DNA of 64,000 nucleotides, from positions 4,340,001-4,404,000 of the forward strand of contig NZ_CP137892.1 in the NCBI RefSeq assembly GCF_033547155.1, given 5' to 3'. Below, in pieces: positions 44,065 through 53,603 of the stretch. The position numbers were made by a program, and so were the translations under genes. The stretch's first letter is position 1, and each line of letters begins with the position of its first letter. The stretch comes from Pseudomonas benzenivorans (GTDB taxonomy: Bacteria; Pseudomonadota; Gammaproteobacteria; Pseudomonadales; Pseudomonadaceae). The notes beneath the pieces are model-generated. The model was not told the origin of the DNA and did not search any database. It saw only the letters and a list, made by a program, of their open reading frames with translations.

Positions 44065-45039
44065 TCACTGCAGCCAGCCGCGCTCCTTGTAGTAGCGCAC
44101 GGCCCCCTCGTGCAACGGTGCACTCAGCCCCACCTCGATCATTTCTTCGGCCTTGAGCTCGGCGAAGGTGGGGTGCAGACGCTGGAAACGCTCGAAATTC
44201 TCGAACACCGCCTTGACCAGTTGATAGACCAGCTGCGGGTCGGTCTTGGCGGTAGTGGCGAGCAGCGCCTTGCTGCCGATCGAGGGCGTTGCGGCATCGT
44301 TGCCCCGGTACAGCCCGCCGGGAATCTTGGCCTGGCTGTAGTAGGGCCGCTCGGCCAGCAGCTTGTCGACCACGGCGCCATCGATCGGCACCAGCACCGC
44401 GTCGGTGATGGTCGTGGCCTCCTGGATCGCGCCGTTGGGATGGCCGACGAAATAGGTCATGGCGTCGATGTTGTTGTCGCCCAGGGCAGACGCCTGCTCG
44501 GCGGGCTTGAGCTCGGCGGCCAGGGCGAACACCGTGCTGTCCCAGCCCTTCACCCGCATCAGCTCTTCCAGGGTGTTGCGCTGCCCGGAGCCCGGGTTGC
44601 CGAGATTCACCCGCTTGCCCTGCAGGTCGTCGAGGGTGGCGATCCGGGCGTCGCGGCGGGCGAGCAGGGTGAAGACTTCATCCTGCAGGGAGAATACCGC
44701 GCGAATGTCCTTCATCGCCCCCTCGGCCTCGAACGGCGCCAGGCCCTTGAGCGCCTTGAACTGGTGATCCGCCTGCATCAGGCCGAAGTCGAATGCACCG
44801 CTGCGCAGGCCCCTGACGTTGGCCACGCCACCGCCGCTGGCCGGGGCCTTGCAGCCGCGGCCCTGCTCGCCCATGGCGCCGTTGAAGAAACGGCAGATCG
44901 CCTGACCGGCGACGTAGTAGATGCCGGTCTCACCGCCGGTGCCGATGATCACGGGCCTCTCCTCGGCCTGCACCACGCCGCCCAGGACGCCACCTGCGAG
45001 AACAGCCGACAGGACCCAGGCGAGGGGTTGGCCTTTCAT
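44065..45039 (-). CDS. TAXI family TRAP transporter solute-binding protein (orphan)
   Basis: A 324-residue periplasmic protein with a signal peptide (WVLSAVLAGGVLGGVVQAEE). The TAXI signature is visible in IGTGGETGIYYVAGQAICRFF, ASGGGVANVRGLRSGAFDFGLMQADHQFKALKG and GKRVNLGNPGSGQRNTLEELM. TAXI binding proteins deliver substrates, often glutamate or other carboxylates, to a fused TRAP membrane protein, but none is encoded nearby. AAGGAG lies 7 nt before the ATG at 45039; the 31-residue extension is rejected. Confidence 0.9.
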   Translation of the reverse strand: MKGQPLAWVLSAVLAGGVLGGVVQAEERPVIIGTGGETGIYYVAGQAICRFFNGAMGEQGRGCKAPASGGGVANVRGLRSGAFDFGLMQADHQFKALKGLAPFEAEGAMKDIRAVFSLQDEVFTLLARRDARIATLDDLQGKRVNLGNPGSGQRNTLEELMRVKGWDSTVFALAAELKPAEQASALGDNNIDAMTYFVGHPNGAIQEATTITDAVLVPIDGAVVDKLLAERPYYSQAKIPGGLYRGNDAATPSIGSKALLATTAKTDPQLVYQLVKAVFENFERFQRLHPTFAELKAEEMIEVGLSAPLHEGAVRYYKERGWLQ

Positions 45040-45147
45040 GGGAACTCTCCTTAATTTGTGGATTTTCGAACGGGCGCGCCTGCTGGGCTGCGCCGGATAT
45101 GCAAAGACTAACCCGTCGAGGCCGATTTGCACGACAGCTAGCCGAGC

Positions 45148-46110
45148 TCAGCAGCACGGCTGAATGCCCTGGGCCTGGAGAAAGGCCAGGAACGCCTCGC
45201 GACTGCTGTAGCGCGGGGTGTAGCCGAAGACCTCCTTGAGTCGCCGATTGGCCAGCACCGGCCGATAACGCAGGAAATCCAGTTGCTCGGCACCGTGCCG
45301 GCTCAGGCCGAGGGGCTTGAACAGGCGCAACGCCGTGCGCAGCAGGCCAAGGGGCAGGGGCCGGTAGGGCTTGCCCAGCAGGGCGGCGATTTCCTGCAGC
45401 GACAGCGCCCCATCGCCGGCCAGGTTGAAGATGCCGGCGCTACCCCGCTCCAGCCCCTGGCGTATGACATTCACCACATCCTGGTCCCAGACGAAGCCGA
45501 AGCGGCTGTCATGGCCCCTGAGCCCCACCACAGTGCGGCGGCTGAACAGCTCGCCGATGCGACTGTCGACCCGTTTGCCGAGAATGGTGCTGGGCCGCAA
45601 CACCAGCTGCCGGAGCCGCGGCTGCCGCGCGCGGGCGACGGCCAGCAGCTCCTCGATTTCGCACTTGTGCCGGGCATGGGCGAACGATCCATGCCCGCGC
45701 AGCGGCTGCTCCTCATCGATCCACTCGGCATGCCCCGGACAGAAGCCATAGGCCGCGCCGGAGCTGGTGACGATCAGGTGCTCGACAGCATGGGCCAATG
45801 CCGCCTCGAGCAACGCCCGCGTGCCGCCCACCTCGATGGCGTGCAGGCGCGCCTCGCTCATGCCGGGGGGCGGGTTGACCACCGCGGCCAGGTGCAGGAT
45901 CGCCTGCGGTTTCCACTCGCCGACGCAGTCCTGAACCTGGTCGGGGCGGCTGATATCCAGGCGCACCGGCTCCACGTTGAGCTGCAAGCCCTGCAGGCTG
46001 ACGGGGCGGATATCGGCGGCGATCAGCATCCACTTGGGGTGCTGGACCGCCAGTTCGGCCAGCACCTGCTGGCCGATAAAACCCGCGGCACCGGTGATCA
46101 AGACGCGCAT
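45148..46110 (-). CDS. NAD-dependent epimerase/dehydratase-type oxidoreductase
   Basis: A 320-residue short-chain dehydrogenase of the extended (epimerase) class. It starts VLITGAAGFIGQQVLAELA (Rossmann), has ILHLAAVVNPP and VTSSGAAYG, and the expected YxxxK region appears altered (FAHARHKCEIEELL has His/Lys instead of the usual Tyr). The substrate is unknown. It is leftward, 108 bases upstream of the TAXI gene, with no obvious functional tie. Divergent from DUF5924. Confidence 0.83.
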   Translation of the reverse strand: MRVLITGAAGFIGQQVLAELAVQHPKWMLIAADIRPVSLQGLQLNVEPVRLDISRPDQVQDCVGEWKPQAILHLAAVVNPPPGMSEARLHAIEVGGTRALLEAALAHAVEHLIVTSSGAAYGFCPGHAEWIDEEQPLRGHGSFAHARHKCEIEELLAVARARQPRLRQLVLRPSTILGKRVDSRIGELFSRRTVVGLRGHDSRFGFVWDQDVVNVIRQGLERGSAGIFNLAGDGALSLQEIAALLGKPYRPLPLGLLRTALRLFKPLGLSRHGAEQLDFLRYRPVLANRRLKEVFGYTPRYSSREAFLAFLQAQGIQPCC

Positions 46111-46267
46111 GCAGCTCCCCCTCCCTGACGCCCCCGCGGCACCGGCGAGCTACTGCACACGGGCGCCTGCGCATGCTGACAGCATAGGCCACCGGGCCCC
46201 GTGGCACTGCGCTCGGGCGGGCCGATACAGTATCCTTGGCCGTCCATCCCCTGCCCTGGGCTCGCCC

Positions 46268-47383
46268 TTGCCATTGCCCCTGCTCCAGCACGGCAAACCC
46301 CTGCTGCTGCGCCTCGCCGCCCTGATCCGCCGCCATCCCTGGTTGGTGGCGATCTTCGGTTTCGCCTCCGGCCTGGCGAGCTTCCTGCTGGTCGAGCGCC
46401 AGGCCGGGCTGGCCAGCGTGCTGGCCCTGGTGATGCTGGTCAGCTGGCTGTGGCTGATCCTGGAAAACCTGCTGCGCGAGCGCATCGCCCGCCGCTTCGG
46501 CTTCGAACTGCCGCCGCCGCTGCTGCGCTACGCGACCCAGCTGATCCACCAGGAGAGCCTGTTCTTCGTCCTGCCGTTCTTCTTCATCACCACCACCTGG
46601 GACAGCGGCCAGGCCCTGTTCAGCGGCCTGCTCGGCGCGGCCGCGCTGGTCTCGATCATCGACCCGCTGTACTACCGCTGGCTGGCGCCGCGGCGCTGGC
46701 TGTACCTCGGCTTCCACTGCCTGACGCTGTTCGCCGTGCTGCTCACGGCGCTGCCGCTCATCCTCAAGCTGACCACGCCGCAGAGTTACCGGCTGGCCCT
46801 GGCCATCGCCGTGCTGCTGTCGCTGCCCAGCCTGCTGGGCAGCATCAACGTGGCACGCTGGTGGCGCGGCCTGTTGCTGCTCGGCCTGTGCCTGGCGCTC
46901 GGCGTCGGCGGCTGGCTGACGCGGGTCTGGGTGCCGCCGGCGACCCTGTGGCTGACCGAGGCGGCGCTGTCTGCCGAGTTCGACGGTTACCGCCGCAGCC
47001 CCGGCCAGCGCCTGAAGCAGCTCGGCGCCGACCGGCTACGCCGCCAGGGCCTGTACGCCTACACCGCGATCAGCGCCCCGCGCGGGCTGAACGAGCGCAT
47101 CTACCATGTCTGGCGCCACGAGGGCCGCGAGGTCGAGCGCATCGCCCTGTCCATCCATGGCGGCCGCAAGCAGGGCTACCGCGCCTGGAGCCACAAGCAG
47201 AACTTCCCCGCCGACGCGGCAGGCCGCTGGCAGGTCCAGGTGCTCACCGAGGCCGGGCAGATGATCGGCGTGCTGCGTTTCCGCGTGCTCGCGGCGGAGG
47301 CGGCCGACGCCGCCAGCGAACGGTACGAGGACGCCGCGGCCAGCGCGGGCCTGGTGCTGCCGGTTCAGCCGAAGAACCAGTAG
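46268..47383 (+). CDS. DUF5924/DUF2914 membrane protein
   Basis: About 371 residues. Residues about 20-230 are a membrane region with seven or so helices (WLVAIFGFASGLASFLLVERQ; FFVLPFFFITTTWDSGQALF, a recognisable DUF5924 segment). The C-terminal soluble domain (DUF2914-like, about 235-350: AISAPRGLNERIYHVWRHEGREVERI; SHKQNFPADAAGRWQVQVLTEAGQMIG) is probably periplasmic. No ATG or GTG stands before the first helix; I place the start at a TTG at 46268, with low confidence. Its last 19 bases overlap the convergent Spm-type gene. Confidence 0.8.
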   Translation: MPLPLLQHGKPLLLRLAALIRRHPWLVAIFGFASGLASFLLVERQAGLASVLALVMLVSWLWLILENLLRERIARRFGFELPPPLLRYATQLIHQESLFFVLPFFFITTTWDSGQALFSGLLGAAALVSIIDPLYYRWLAPRRWLYLGFHCLTLFAVLLTALPLILKLTTPQSYRLALAIAVLLSLPSLLGSINVARWWRGLLLLGLCLALGVGGWLTRVWVPPATLWLTEAALSAEFDGYRRSPGQRLKQLGADRLRRQGLYAYTAISAPRGLNERIYHVWRHEGREVERIALSIHGGRKQGYRAWSHKQNFPADAAGRWQVQVLTEAGQMIGVLRFRVLAAEAADAASERYEDAAASAGLVLPVQPKNQ

Positions 47384-48594
47384 CACACCGCGATGGCGGC
47401 GAGGATGCCGCTCAGGTCGGCCAGCAGGGCACAGCCCACGGCGTGACGCGCGCGCTGGATGCCCACCGCCCCGAAGTACACCGCCAGCACGTAGAAGGTG
47501 GTCTCGGTACTGCCCTGCACCGTGGCCGCAAGCAGCGCCGGAAAGCTGTCCACGCCGAAGTTCTGCATGGTCTCGATGAGCATCGCCCGCGCCGCGCTGC
47601 CGGAGAAGGGCTTCATCAGGGCGGTGGGCAGGGCGTCGATGAAGCGGCTGTCCCAGCCGAGCGCCTGCACCAGCGCGCGTATGCCATCGAGCCCCAGGTC
47701 CAGTGCACCCGAGGCGCGCAGCACGCCGATCGCGCAGAGCATCGCCACCAGATAGGGCAGCAGGCTCTTGGCCACGTCGAACCCCTCCTTGGCGCCCTCG
47801 ATGAAGTTCTCGTACACCGGCACCCGGCGCAGCGCGCCGACCAGCAGGAACAGCAGGATCAGCCCGAACAGGGTCAGGTTGCCGAGCAGCGAGGACAGCG
47901 CCGCCAGTGCCGTGGCGCTCAGCCCGGCGAGCAGCGCCATGAAGGCGCCCAGGGCCAGGGCGCCGGGAATCAGGTAGGCCAGCACCACCGGGTCCCACAG
48001 GCGCAGACGCTGCACCAGGGCCACGGCCAGCAAGCCCGCCAGGGTCGAGGCGCTGGTGGCCAGGAGGATCGGCAGGAACACCAGGGTCGGGTCGGGCGCG
48101 CCCTGCTGCACCCGGTACATGAAGATGCTCACCGGCAGCAGGGTCAGGGACGAGGTGTTGAGCACCAGGAAGAGGATCTGCGCATTGCTCGCCACGGTCT
48201 GGCTCGGATTCAGCTCCTGTAGTGCGCGCATGGCCTTGAGGCCGATCGGCGTGGCGGCGTTGTCCAGGCCCAGGCCGTTGGCGGCGAAGTTGAGGGTGAT
48301 GAACCCCAGCGCCGGATGGCCACGCGGCACCTCGGGCATCAGCCGCGCGAACAGCGGCCCCAGGGCGCGTCCGAGCAAATCCACCAGGCCGGCCTTCTCG
48401 GCGATACGCAGAAAGCCGAGCCAGAGCGTCAGGGTACCGAACAGCACCACCATGACCTCGACCGACAGCTTGGCCATGGCGAACAGGCTCTCGACCATGG
48501 CGGCGAACACCGCCGGATCGTCGCCGAACAGCCAGCGCGACAGGCCGGCCAGCGCCGCCACCAGGAAAAAACTCAGCCACAGGCCGTTGAGCAT
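47365..48594 (-). CDS. nucleoside recognition/Spm-type membrane protein (SpmA-SpmB fused)
   Basis: A 409-residue inner-membrane protein with two Gate domains joined, as in fused SpmA-SpmB. The first has GLVDLLGRALGPLFARLMPEVP and GFITLNFAANGLGLDNAATPIGLKAM. The second has PVYENFIEGAKEGFDVAKSLLPYLVAM and TETTFYVLAVYFGAVGIQR. Members are implicated in nucleoside or peptidoglycan-precursor handling in other bacteria; the substrate here is unknown. The 3' end overlaps the DUF5924 gene by 19 bases. Confidence 0.87.
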   Translation of the reverse strand: MLNGLWLSFFLVAALAGLSRWLFGDDPAVFAAMVESLFAMAKLSVEVMVVLFGTLTLWLGFLRIAEKAGLVDLLGRALGPLFARLMPEVPRGHPALGFITLNFAANGLGLDNAATPIGLKAMRALQELNPSQTVASNAQILFLVLNTSSLTLLPVSIFMYRVQQGAPDPTLVFLPILLATSASTLAGLLAVALVQRLRLWDPVVLAYLIPGALALGAFMALLAGLSATALAALSSLLGNLTLFGLILLFLLVGALRRVPVYENFIEGAKEGFDVAKSLLPYLVAMLCAIGVLRASGALDLGLDGIRALVQALGWDSRFIDALPTALMKPFSGSAARAMLIETMQNFGVDSFPALLAATVQGSTETTFYVLAVYFGAVGIQRARHAVGCALLADLSGILAAIAVCYWFFG

Positions 48595-48684
48595 GCTTCA
48601 TCCCCCCGAATCGATGCGGCGGATGATAGCGCGCCGGCGAGCGGCAGGCGCCAGGGCGCAGCGGGGATCATCGCGCCAGGCCGC

Positions 48685-49461
48685 TCAGGTGCGGCTGTTG
48701 AGCACCAGCAGCAGCGCCGCCGTCTCGGCATCCGCCACGCCGTCGTGGCGCGCCGGCCGGTACTTCATCTGGAAGGCCGCCAGCACGTTGCGCGTGGCCT
48801 CATCCAGCTCGCCATGCCGGGGCACCTCGTAGCCCTGCAGGGCCAGCTGCGCCTGGAACCAGGCCACGCTCGGCAGGCTGGCGGCGAACAGCGCCTGCTG
48901 GCGCGCCACCGCCTGGGCGTCCGGCCAGGGCACCAGGCCGGCTTCGGCCAGGCGCCACCAGGGGAACAGCGGCCCCGGGTCGACCTTGCGCTGCGGCGCG
49001 ACGTCGCTGTGGCCGAGGATGCTGCCGGGGGCCAGGTCGTGGCGGCGCATGATGTCCTCGAGCAGTTCGATCAGGGCATCGATCTGCTCCGGCGGATAGG
49101 CCTGCCAGGTGCGGCCGTCGGGCCCTTCGGCATAGCCCCGGTTGACCAGCTCGATGCCGATCGTGGTGCCGTTGAGCCAGGTCCGCCCCTGCCAGCGGCT
49201 GTCGCCGGCGTGCCAGGCGCGGCGGTTCTCGTCGACCAGGCGGTAGATGGTCGGCGGGGTGTCGCCGATCAGGTAGTGGCTGCTGACGTCGCCCTCGGTC
49301 AGCAGGCGCAGCGAGCGCGGCAGGTCGGTCGAGGTGTAGTGCAGGACGATGTACTGCACCCGGCTGCTCTGGCCGGCGGCGCTGTACTGGGTGTCGATGC
49401 GCGGGCCGCGGGCACAGCCGGCGAGCAGGGTGAGTAGCACGACGAGGCAGAGGGCTCTCAT
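48685..49461 (-). CDS. ampDh2: AmpD-type N-acetylmuramoyl-L-alanine amidase lipoprotein
   Basis: A 258-residue amidase_2 protein. It has a lipobox (LLAGCARG) placing it in the periplasm or outer membrane. Zinc ligands are in YIVLHYTSTD and ILGHSDVAPQRKVDPGPLFPW. A C-terminal peptidoglycan-binding domain (about 185-250) follows. It cleaves anhydro-muramyl or muramyl peptides. I recall that P. aeruginosa AmpDh2, encoded at the same point relative to dgcH and dsbA, is the lipoprotein homologue, so this symbol is by position and domain. Its ATG overlaps the MarC stop (ATGA). Confidence 0.88.
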   Translation of the reverse strand: MRALCLVVLLTLLAGCARGPRIDTQYSAAGQSSRVQYIVLHYTSTDLPRSLRLLTEGDVSSHYLIGDTPPTIYRLVDENRRAWHAGDSRWQGRTWLNGTTIGIELVNRGYAEGPDGRTWQAYPPEQIDALIELLEDIMRRHDLAPGSILGHSDVAPQRKVDPGPLFPWWRLAEAGLVPWPDAQAVARQQALFAASLPSVAWFQAQLALQGYEVPRHGELDEATRNVLAAFQMKYRPARHDGVADAETAALLLVLNSRT

Positions 49462-50051
49462 GGGACGATATGCAGCACGCTTTGCAGGTTGTCCAACAGC
49501 ATGTCGACGCTGAGCATGATCAGCAGCATGCCCATCAGCCGCTCCACCGCGGTGAGGCCGCGGGCACCGAGGAAGCGCTGCAGGAAGGAGGCCTGCAGCA
49601 GGATGCAGGCGGTCGCCGCCCAGGCCAGGATGACCGCCAGGTAGAGCTCCCACAGCGCCCCCTCATGGGTGTTGCGCAGGGTCATCAGCACCGCCAGGGC
49701 CGAAGGCCCGGCCACCGCCGGGGTGGCCAGCGGCACCAGCATCGGCTCGCCGTCCGGCAGGTCGCCGAGCAGGCCCTGGGGGCTGGGGAAGATCAGCCGC
49801 ATGGCGACGACGAAGAGGATGATGGCACCGGCGATCGCGGTGGCCTCGCGCGACAGGCCGAGGCCACTGAGCAGCTTGTCGCCGAAGGTCAGAAACAGCA
49901 GCAGCAGGGCCAGGGCGAACAGCAGCTCGCGGCCGGCCACCCACAAGCGGCGCTTGGGCGCGACGTTCTTCAGGGCGGCGATGTAGATGGCGATGTTGCC
50001 GAAGGGGTCGGTGACCAGAAAAATCAACGCGGCGATGCCGAAAATATCCAT
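49458..50051 (-). CDS. MarC/YhgN family membrane protein
   Basis: A 197-residue six-helix inner-membrane protein with the MarC/YhgN start MDIFGIAALIFLVTDPFGNIAIY and the central VPLATPAVAGPSALAVLMTL. The function of this family is poorly defined (neutral amino acid transport was proposed for YhgN). It is co-transcribed with the amidase through an ATGA overlap. The long upstream extension to 50564 runs into the cryptochrome gene and is rejected. Confidence 0.9.
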   Translation of the reverse strand: MDIFGIAALIFLVTDPFGNIAIYIAALKNVAPKRRLWVAGRELLFALALLLLFLTFGDKLLSGLGLSREATAIAGAIILFVVAMRLIFPSPQGLLGDLPDGEPMLVPLATPAVAGPSALAVLMTLRNTHEGALWELYLAVILAWAATACILLQASFLQRFLGARGLTAVERLMGMLLIMLSVDMLLDNLQSVLHIVP

Positions 50052-50243
50052 GCCAAACTCCTCGACGAATCGCCACAGTCTAAAGGGATGCGCGGCGCCC
50101 GTCTGTCGACAAAGTGCCCTTCGGCGGACAGAACGGCGTCGTCCGTCAGTCGGGGGCTGACATCTGCCGCCGACCTGGGCCACAGTGACGGGGCCCCGGC
50201 AGTAGATTCCATCGGGCATCGCCAGGTTTCCGAGGAGCCCGCC

Positions 50244-51662
50244 ATGCACGCCCTGCTCTGGTTCAAACAGGATCTGCGTCTCGACGATCACCCAGCCCTG
50301 CAGGCCGTCCTGCAGGCCGAGCGCCTGCTGCCGCTGTTCGTCTTCGACCCGGCACAGCTGCAGCCGGGCGAATTCGGCACCCGCCGCCTCGGCGTGCACC
50401 GCGCGCGCTTCCTCCTGGAAAGCCTGGCGGCGCTGAACGGCGCCTTGCGCCAACGCGGCTCGCAACTGCTGGTGCTGCCGGGCCGCCCGGAACAGGTGAT
50501 CCCGCAACTGGTCAGCCACCTGGGCCTGGAGCGGGTGCTGACCCTGGAAGAAATCGCCCCGCACGAGCGGGCCGAGGTCGAACGCGTAGGCCTGGCCCTC
50601 GGCGATGTGCCGCTACAACAGCTGGAAGGCAACGGCCTGCTGCGCCGCGAGGAACTGCCCTGCGCGGTCGAGCAGCTGCCGAGCGTCTACAGCCAGTTCC
50701 GCGAACAGGTCGAACAGCGCCTGCTGGTATTCCAGCCGCAGCCCGCGCCGAGCCGACTGCCCCCGCTGCCCGAGGGCGCCGAGGCGCTGCTGCAGCCGCT
50801 GCCGAGCCTGTCCCTGCTGGGCCTGGGCGAACCGCTCAGCGTGCCGGCCAGCGCCTTCCCCTTCTCCGGCGGCGAGGCGGCGGGGCAGGCACGGCTGCGC
50901 GACTACCTGTGGGGCAGCCGGGCCGTGCGCCACTACAGCGAAACCCGCAACCAGCTGATCGGCAGCGAATACTCCTCGAAACTCTCGCCCTGGCTGGCCA
51001 ACGGCAGCCTGTCGCCACGCCGGGTAGTGGCCGAACTGCGCCGCCATGAGGCCCAGGCCGGACGCAACGACTCGACCCATGCCCTGTGGCTGGAGCTGCT
51101 CTGGCGCGAGTTCTTCCGCTGGACCCTGGTGCGCCATGGCGGCGCGCTGTTCCGCGCCGGCGGCGTGAAAGCCACCGCGCGGGCGCCGACCCAGCTCGAC
51201 CAGCGCTTCCAGCGCTGGTGCCACGGCCGCACCGGGCTGCCCCTGGTGGACGCCAACATGCGCGAACTGGCGGCCACCGGCTTCATGTCCAGACGCGGTC
51301 GCCAGGTGGTCGCCAGCTACCTGATCAACGACCTGCAGCAGGATTGGCGACATGGCGCCGCCTGGTTCGAGGAGCATCTGATCGACTACGACCCGGCCAG
51401 CAACTGGGGCAACTGGGCCTACCTCGCCGGTGTCGCCAGCGACCCGCAGCTCGGCCATCTGTTCAACGCCCTGCGCCAGGCCCGCGCCTACGATCCCGAC
51501 ACCGCCTACGTCAGCCTCTGGCTGCCGGAACTGCGCCACCTGCCGCAGCACATGCGGCACACGCCCTTCCTGTTGCCGCAGTTGCAGCTGCAGGCGCTGA
51601 ACTACCCGCGCCTGGAGCAGATTCCCAAGACCTGGCGGCCCTACCTGCCCGAAGCGGCCTGA
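50244..51662 (+). CDS. DASH-type cryptochrome / photolyase family protein
   Basis: A 472-residue protein. The N-terminal alpha/beta antenna-binding domain starts LLWFKQDLRLDDHPAL (about 1-170). The C-terminal FAD domain (about 200-465) has SSKLSPWLANGSLSPRRV, WLELLWREFFRW and MSRRGRQVVASYLINDLQQDWRHGAAWFEEHLIDYDPASNWGNW, the latter typical of DASH cryptochromes (ssDNA repair and light sensing). CGAGGAG precedes the ATG at 50244. It is divergent from the MarC gene. Confidence 0.92.
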   Translation: MHALLWFKQDLRLDDHPALQAVLQAERLLPLFVFDPAQLQPGEFGTRRLGVHRARFLLESLAALNGALRQRGSQLLVLPGRPEQVIPQLVSHLGLERVLTLEEIAPHERAEVERVGLALGDVPLQQLEGNGLLRREELPCAVEQLPSVYSQFREQVEQRLLVFQPQPAPSRLPPLPEGAEALLQPLPSLSLLGLGEPLSVPASAFPFSGGEAAGQARLRDYLWGSRAVRHYSETRNQLIGSEYSSKLSPWLANGSLSPRRVVAELRRHEAQAGRNDSTHALWLELLWREFFRWTLVRHGGALFRAGGVKATARAPTQLDQRFQRWCHGRTGLPLVDANMRELAATGFMSRRGRQVVASYLINDLQQDWRHGAAWFEEHLIDYDPASNWGNWAYLAGVASDPQLGHLFNALRQARAYDPDTAYVSLWLPELRHLPQHMRHTPFLLPQLQLQALNYPRLEQIPKTWRPYLPEAA

Positions 51663-51686
51663 ACCCGGAACAGCGTAGCCGCGCGG

Positions 51687-53603
51687 CTAGCCCTGCTCGA
51701 TGCGGTTGCGGCCGCCGCGCTTGGCGCGATAGAGCGCCTGGTCGGCGCGTTCCAGAACCTGATCGCTGCGCTCACCGGCGGCGAAGGCACTGATCCCGGC
51801 CGACAGGGTGATGCTCACCCGCTCGCCGCGGAAGTGGAACGGGCAGGCGGCGATGCCCTCGCGCAGCGTCTCTAGCAACTGCAAGCCGCCCGCGAGCGGC
51901 GTGGAGGGCAGCAGCAGGACGAACTCCTCGCCGCCGAAACGGGCGATGAAGTCGATCTTGCGCAGGCGCTTGCGCAGCTCGCCGGCGATGATCTTCAGCA
52001 CCTTGTCGCCGGCCAGGTGACCGTAGGCGTCGTTGATCCGCTTGAAGTGATCGATGTCCACCATCGCCAGCAGCAGCTCGCCGCCATAACGCTGCCAGCG
52101 GGCCAGCTCCAAATCCAGGCGCTCGCCCCAGGCCGCGCGATTGGGCAGCCCGGTGAGCGGATCGAGCAGGGCCTTCTGCCGCTGCTCCTCCAGGTGCTGG
52201 CGAAAGCCCTTGGCCTCCTGTTCCATGTTCGCCACCCGCTCGACCAGGGTTTGCAGGCGCCCGCTCACCAGCTGTTCGCGCTCGTCGCGCTGGCTCTGGT
52301 ACTGCTGCATGGTGGCGAGCAGGCCATTGAGGCGGTTCTCCACCAGGTCCTTCAGGCTGCCCAGGTCGGTGGCCTGCTGCACGCTGCTGTGCAGGCCGTC
52401 GACCTGCTGGCGCAGCTCGCTGTCCAGCTCGCGGGCCGCACTGAGCGAGTCGGCATAGCCCTCGTGGGCGTCCTGCAGGGAGCTCTGGAAGGTCGCCAGA
52501 CGCTCGTTGAGCTGCTTGAGATAGACCTCGAAATCACGCTGGCCGACGTCGGCGGTGGCCAGCATCAATACCGCCAGGTCGTCCAGCACCGGCACCAGTT
52601 CGTAGAGGTTCAGCCCCGCCTGGATGCGTTCACCCAGCACGTCGGCCTGAGCCTGGTGGCGCTCCGGCAGCGGCAACTCGTCCAGCAGGCGCAGCAGGGT
52701 GGCTTCGACATGGTTGGCGATGGCGCTGTAACCGGGCTCCGGTGGCGAGGGCAGGGCGTACTCGGGGTCCGCCGCCGGCTCGTCTGCCGCGGCATCGGCC
52801 GCCACGCCTTGATCCGCCTCGGACTCCGGCGCCAAACGCGGCTCAGGCCCCCGCGCCAGCAGCTCGGCAGGCGCCGGCAGGCTGTCCAGCGGGGCCGGCC
52901 CGGTCCCTGGCCGACGCAACGGCGCGACAGCTGGTTCTGGATCGGCCACCGCAGGCTGCACGGCGGCCGCGGCGGGCGGCTCCACAAGCGCCTGGGGCTC
53001 GGTCTGTGCGGTCTGCCCCGTCTCCAGGGCAATAGGCTCCGGCGAGGCCGCTGTCTCCACGGCGGCCGTGGCCCCAGCGCCGTCGCGCCCGCCGAACAGG
53101 CGCTGCAGCAAACCCGGGCGCTCACCCCCAACCTGGCCGAGTTCGGCCAATGCCTGCTGCTGCAGCTGACCGAGCTCGACGAGCAGGGCCGGCAGTTCGC
53201 GCACCTGCTCGGCGTGGCTGCTCAGGCGCTTGGCGAGGCTCTTCAGCGGTTTGCGCACCTCGCGCGGCAGCTCCAGTTCGAGCAGGGGATCGACCAGGCC
53301 GGCCAGGGCAGCGGCGAGCTGCGCGACCCGTTGCTGGCGTTGCTGCTCGGAGCCCAGCACGGCCTTTTCCAGGCGCGGAATCAGCGCCGCGAGGCCGCCG
53401 TCCATGTCGTCGCGGCGGAGGATCTCGCGCAACTCCTGCATGCACCTGTCGACCGCCTTGTCCGCCCCCTCGGCAGCCAGGCTGCTGCGCACCAGGCCGC
53501 GACGCAACAGGTCGACGCGCTCGGCCCAACGACGCTCGAGGCTTTCCTGCTGCTCGAGGCTGGCCAGGTACTTGTTGCGCCAGCGCTGCGCGTCTTCGCT
53601 CAT
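51687..53603 (-). CDS. dgcH: GGDEF diguanylate cyclase (DgcH-like)
   Basis: A 638-residue cytoplasmic protein with no obvious membrane helix. The N-terminal third is helical and coiled-coil rich, then a Pro/Ala-rich linker (about 175-290), a second helical region (about 295-450) and the C-terminal GGDEF domain (about 470-635). The catalytic motif is GGEEF, preceded at the usual five-residue distance by the inhibitory RxxD site (RKID), so product feedback is expected. It makes c-di-GMP. It is likely the DgcH homologue by position and domain layout. Its ATG overlaps the stop of the nuclease-like gene (ATGA). Confidence 0.88.
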   Translation of the reverse strand: MSEDAQRWRNKYLASLEQQESLERRWAERVDLLRRGLVRSSLAAEGADKAVDRCMQELREILRRDDMDGGLAALIPRLEKAVLGSEQQRQQRVAQLAAALAGLVDPLLELELPREVRKPLKSLAKRLSSHAEQVRELPALLVELGQLQQQALAELGQVGGERPGLLQRLFGGRDGAGATAAVETAASPEPIALETGQTAQTEPQALVEPPAAAAVQPAVADPEPAVAPLRRPGTGPAPLDSLPAPAELLARGPEPRLAPESEADQGVAADAAADEPAADPEYALPSPPEPGYSAIANHVEATLLRLLDELPLPERHQAQADVLGERIQAGLNLYELVPVLDDLAVLMLATADVGQRDFEVYLKQLNERLATFQSSLQDAHEGYADSLSAARELDSELRQQVDGLHSSVQQATDLGSLKDLVENRLNGLLATMQQYQSQRDEREQLVSGRLQTLVERVANMEQEAKGFRQHLEEQRQKALLDPLTGLPNRAAWGERLDLELARWQRYGGELLLAMVDIDHFKRINDAYGHLAGDKVLKIIAGELRKRLRKIDFIARFGGEEFVLLLPSTPLAGGLQLLETLREGIAACPFHFRGERVSITLSAGISAFAAGERSDQVLERADQALYRAKRGGRNRIEQG

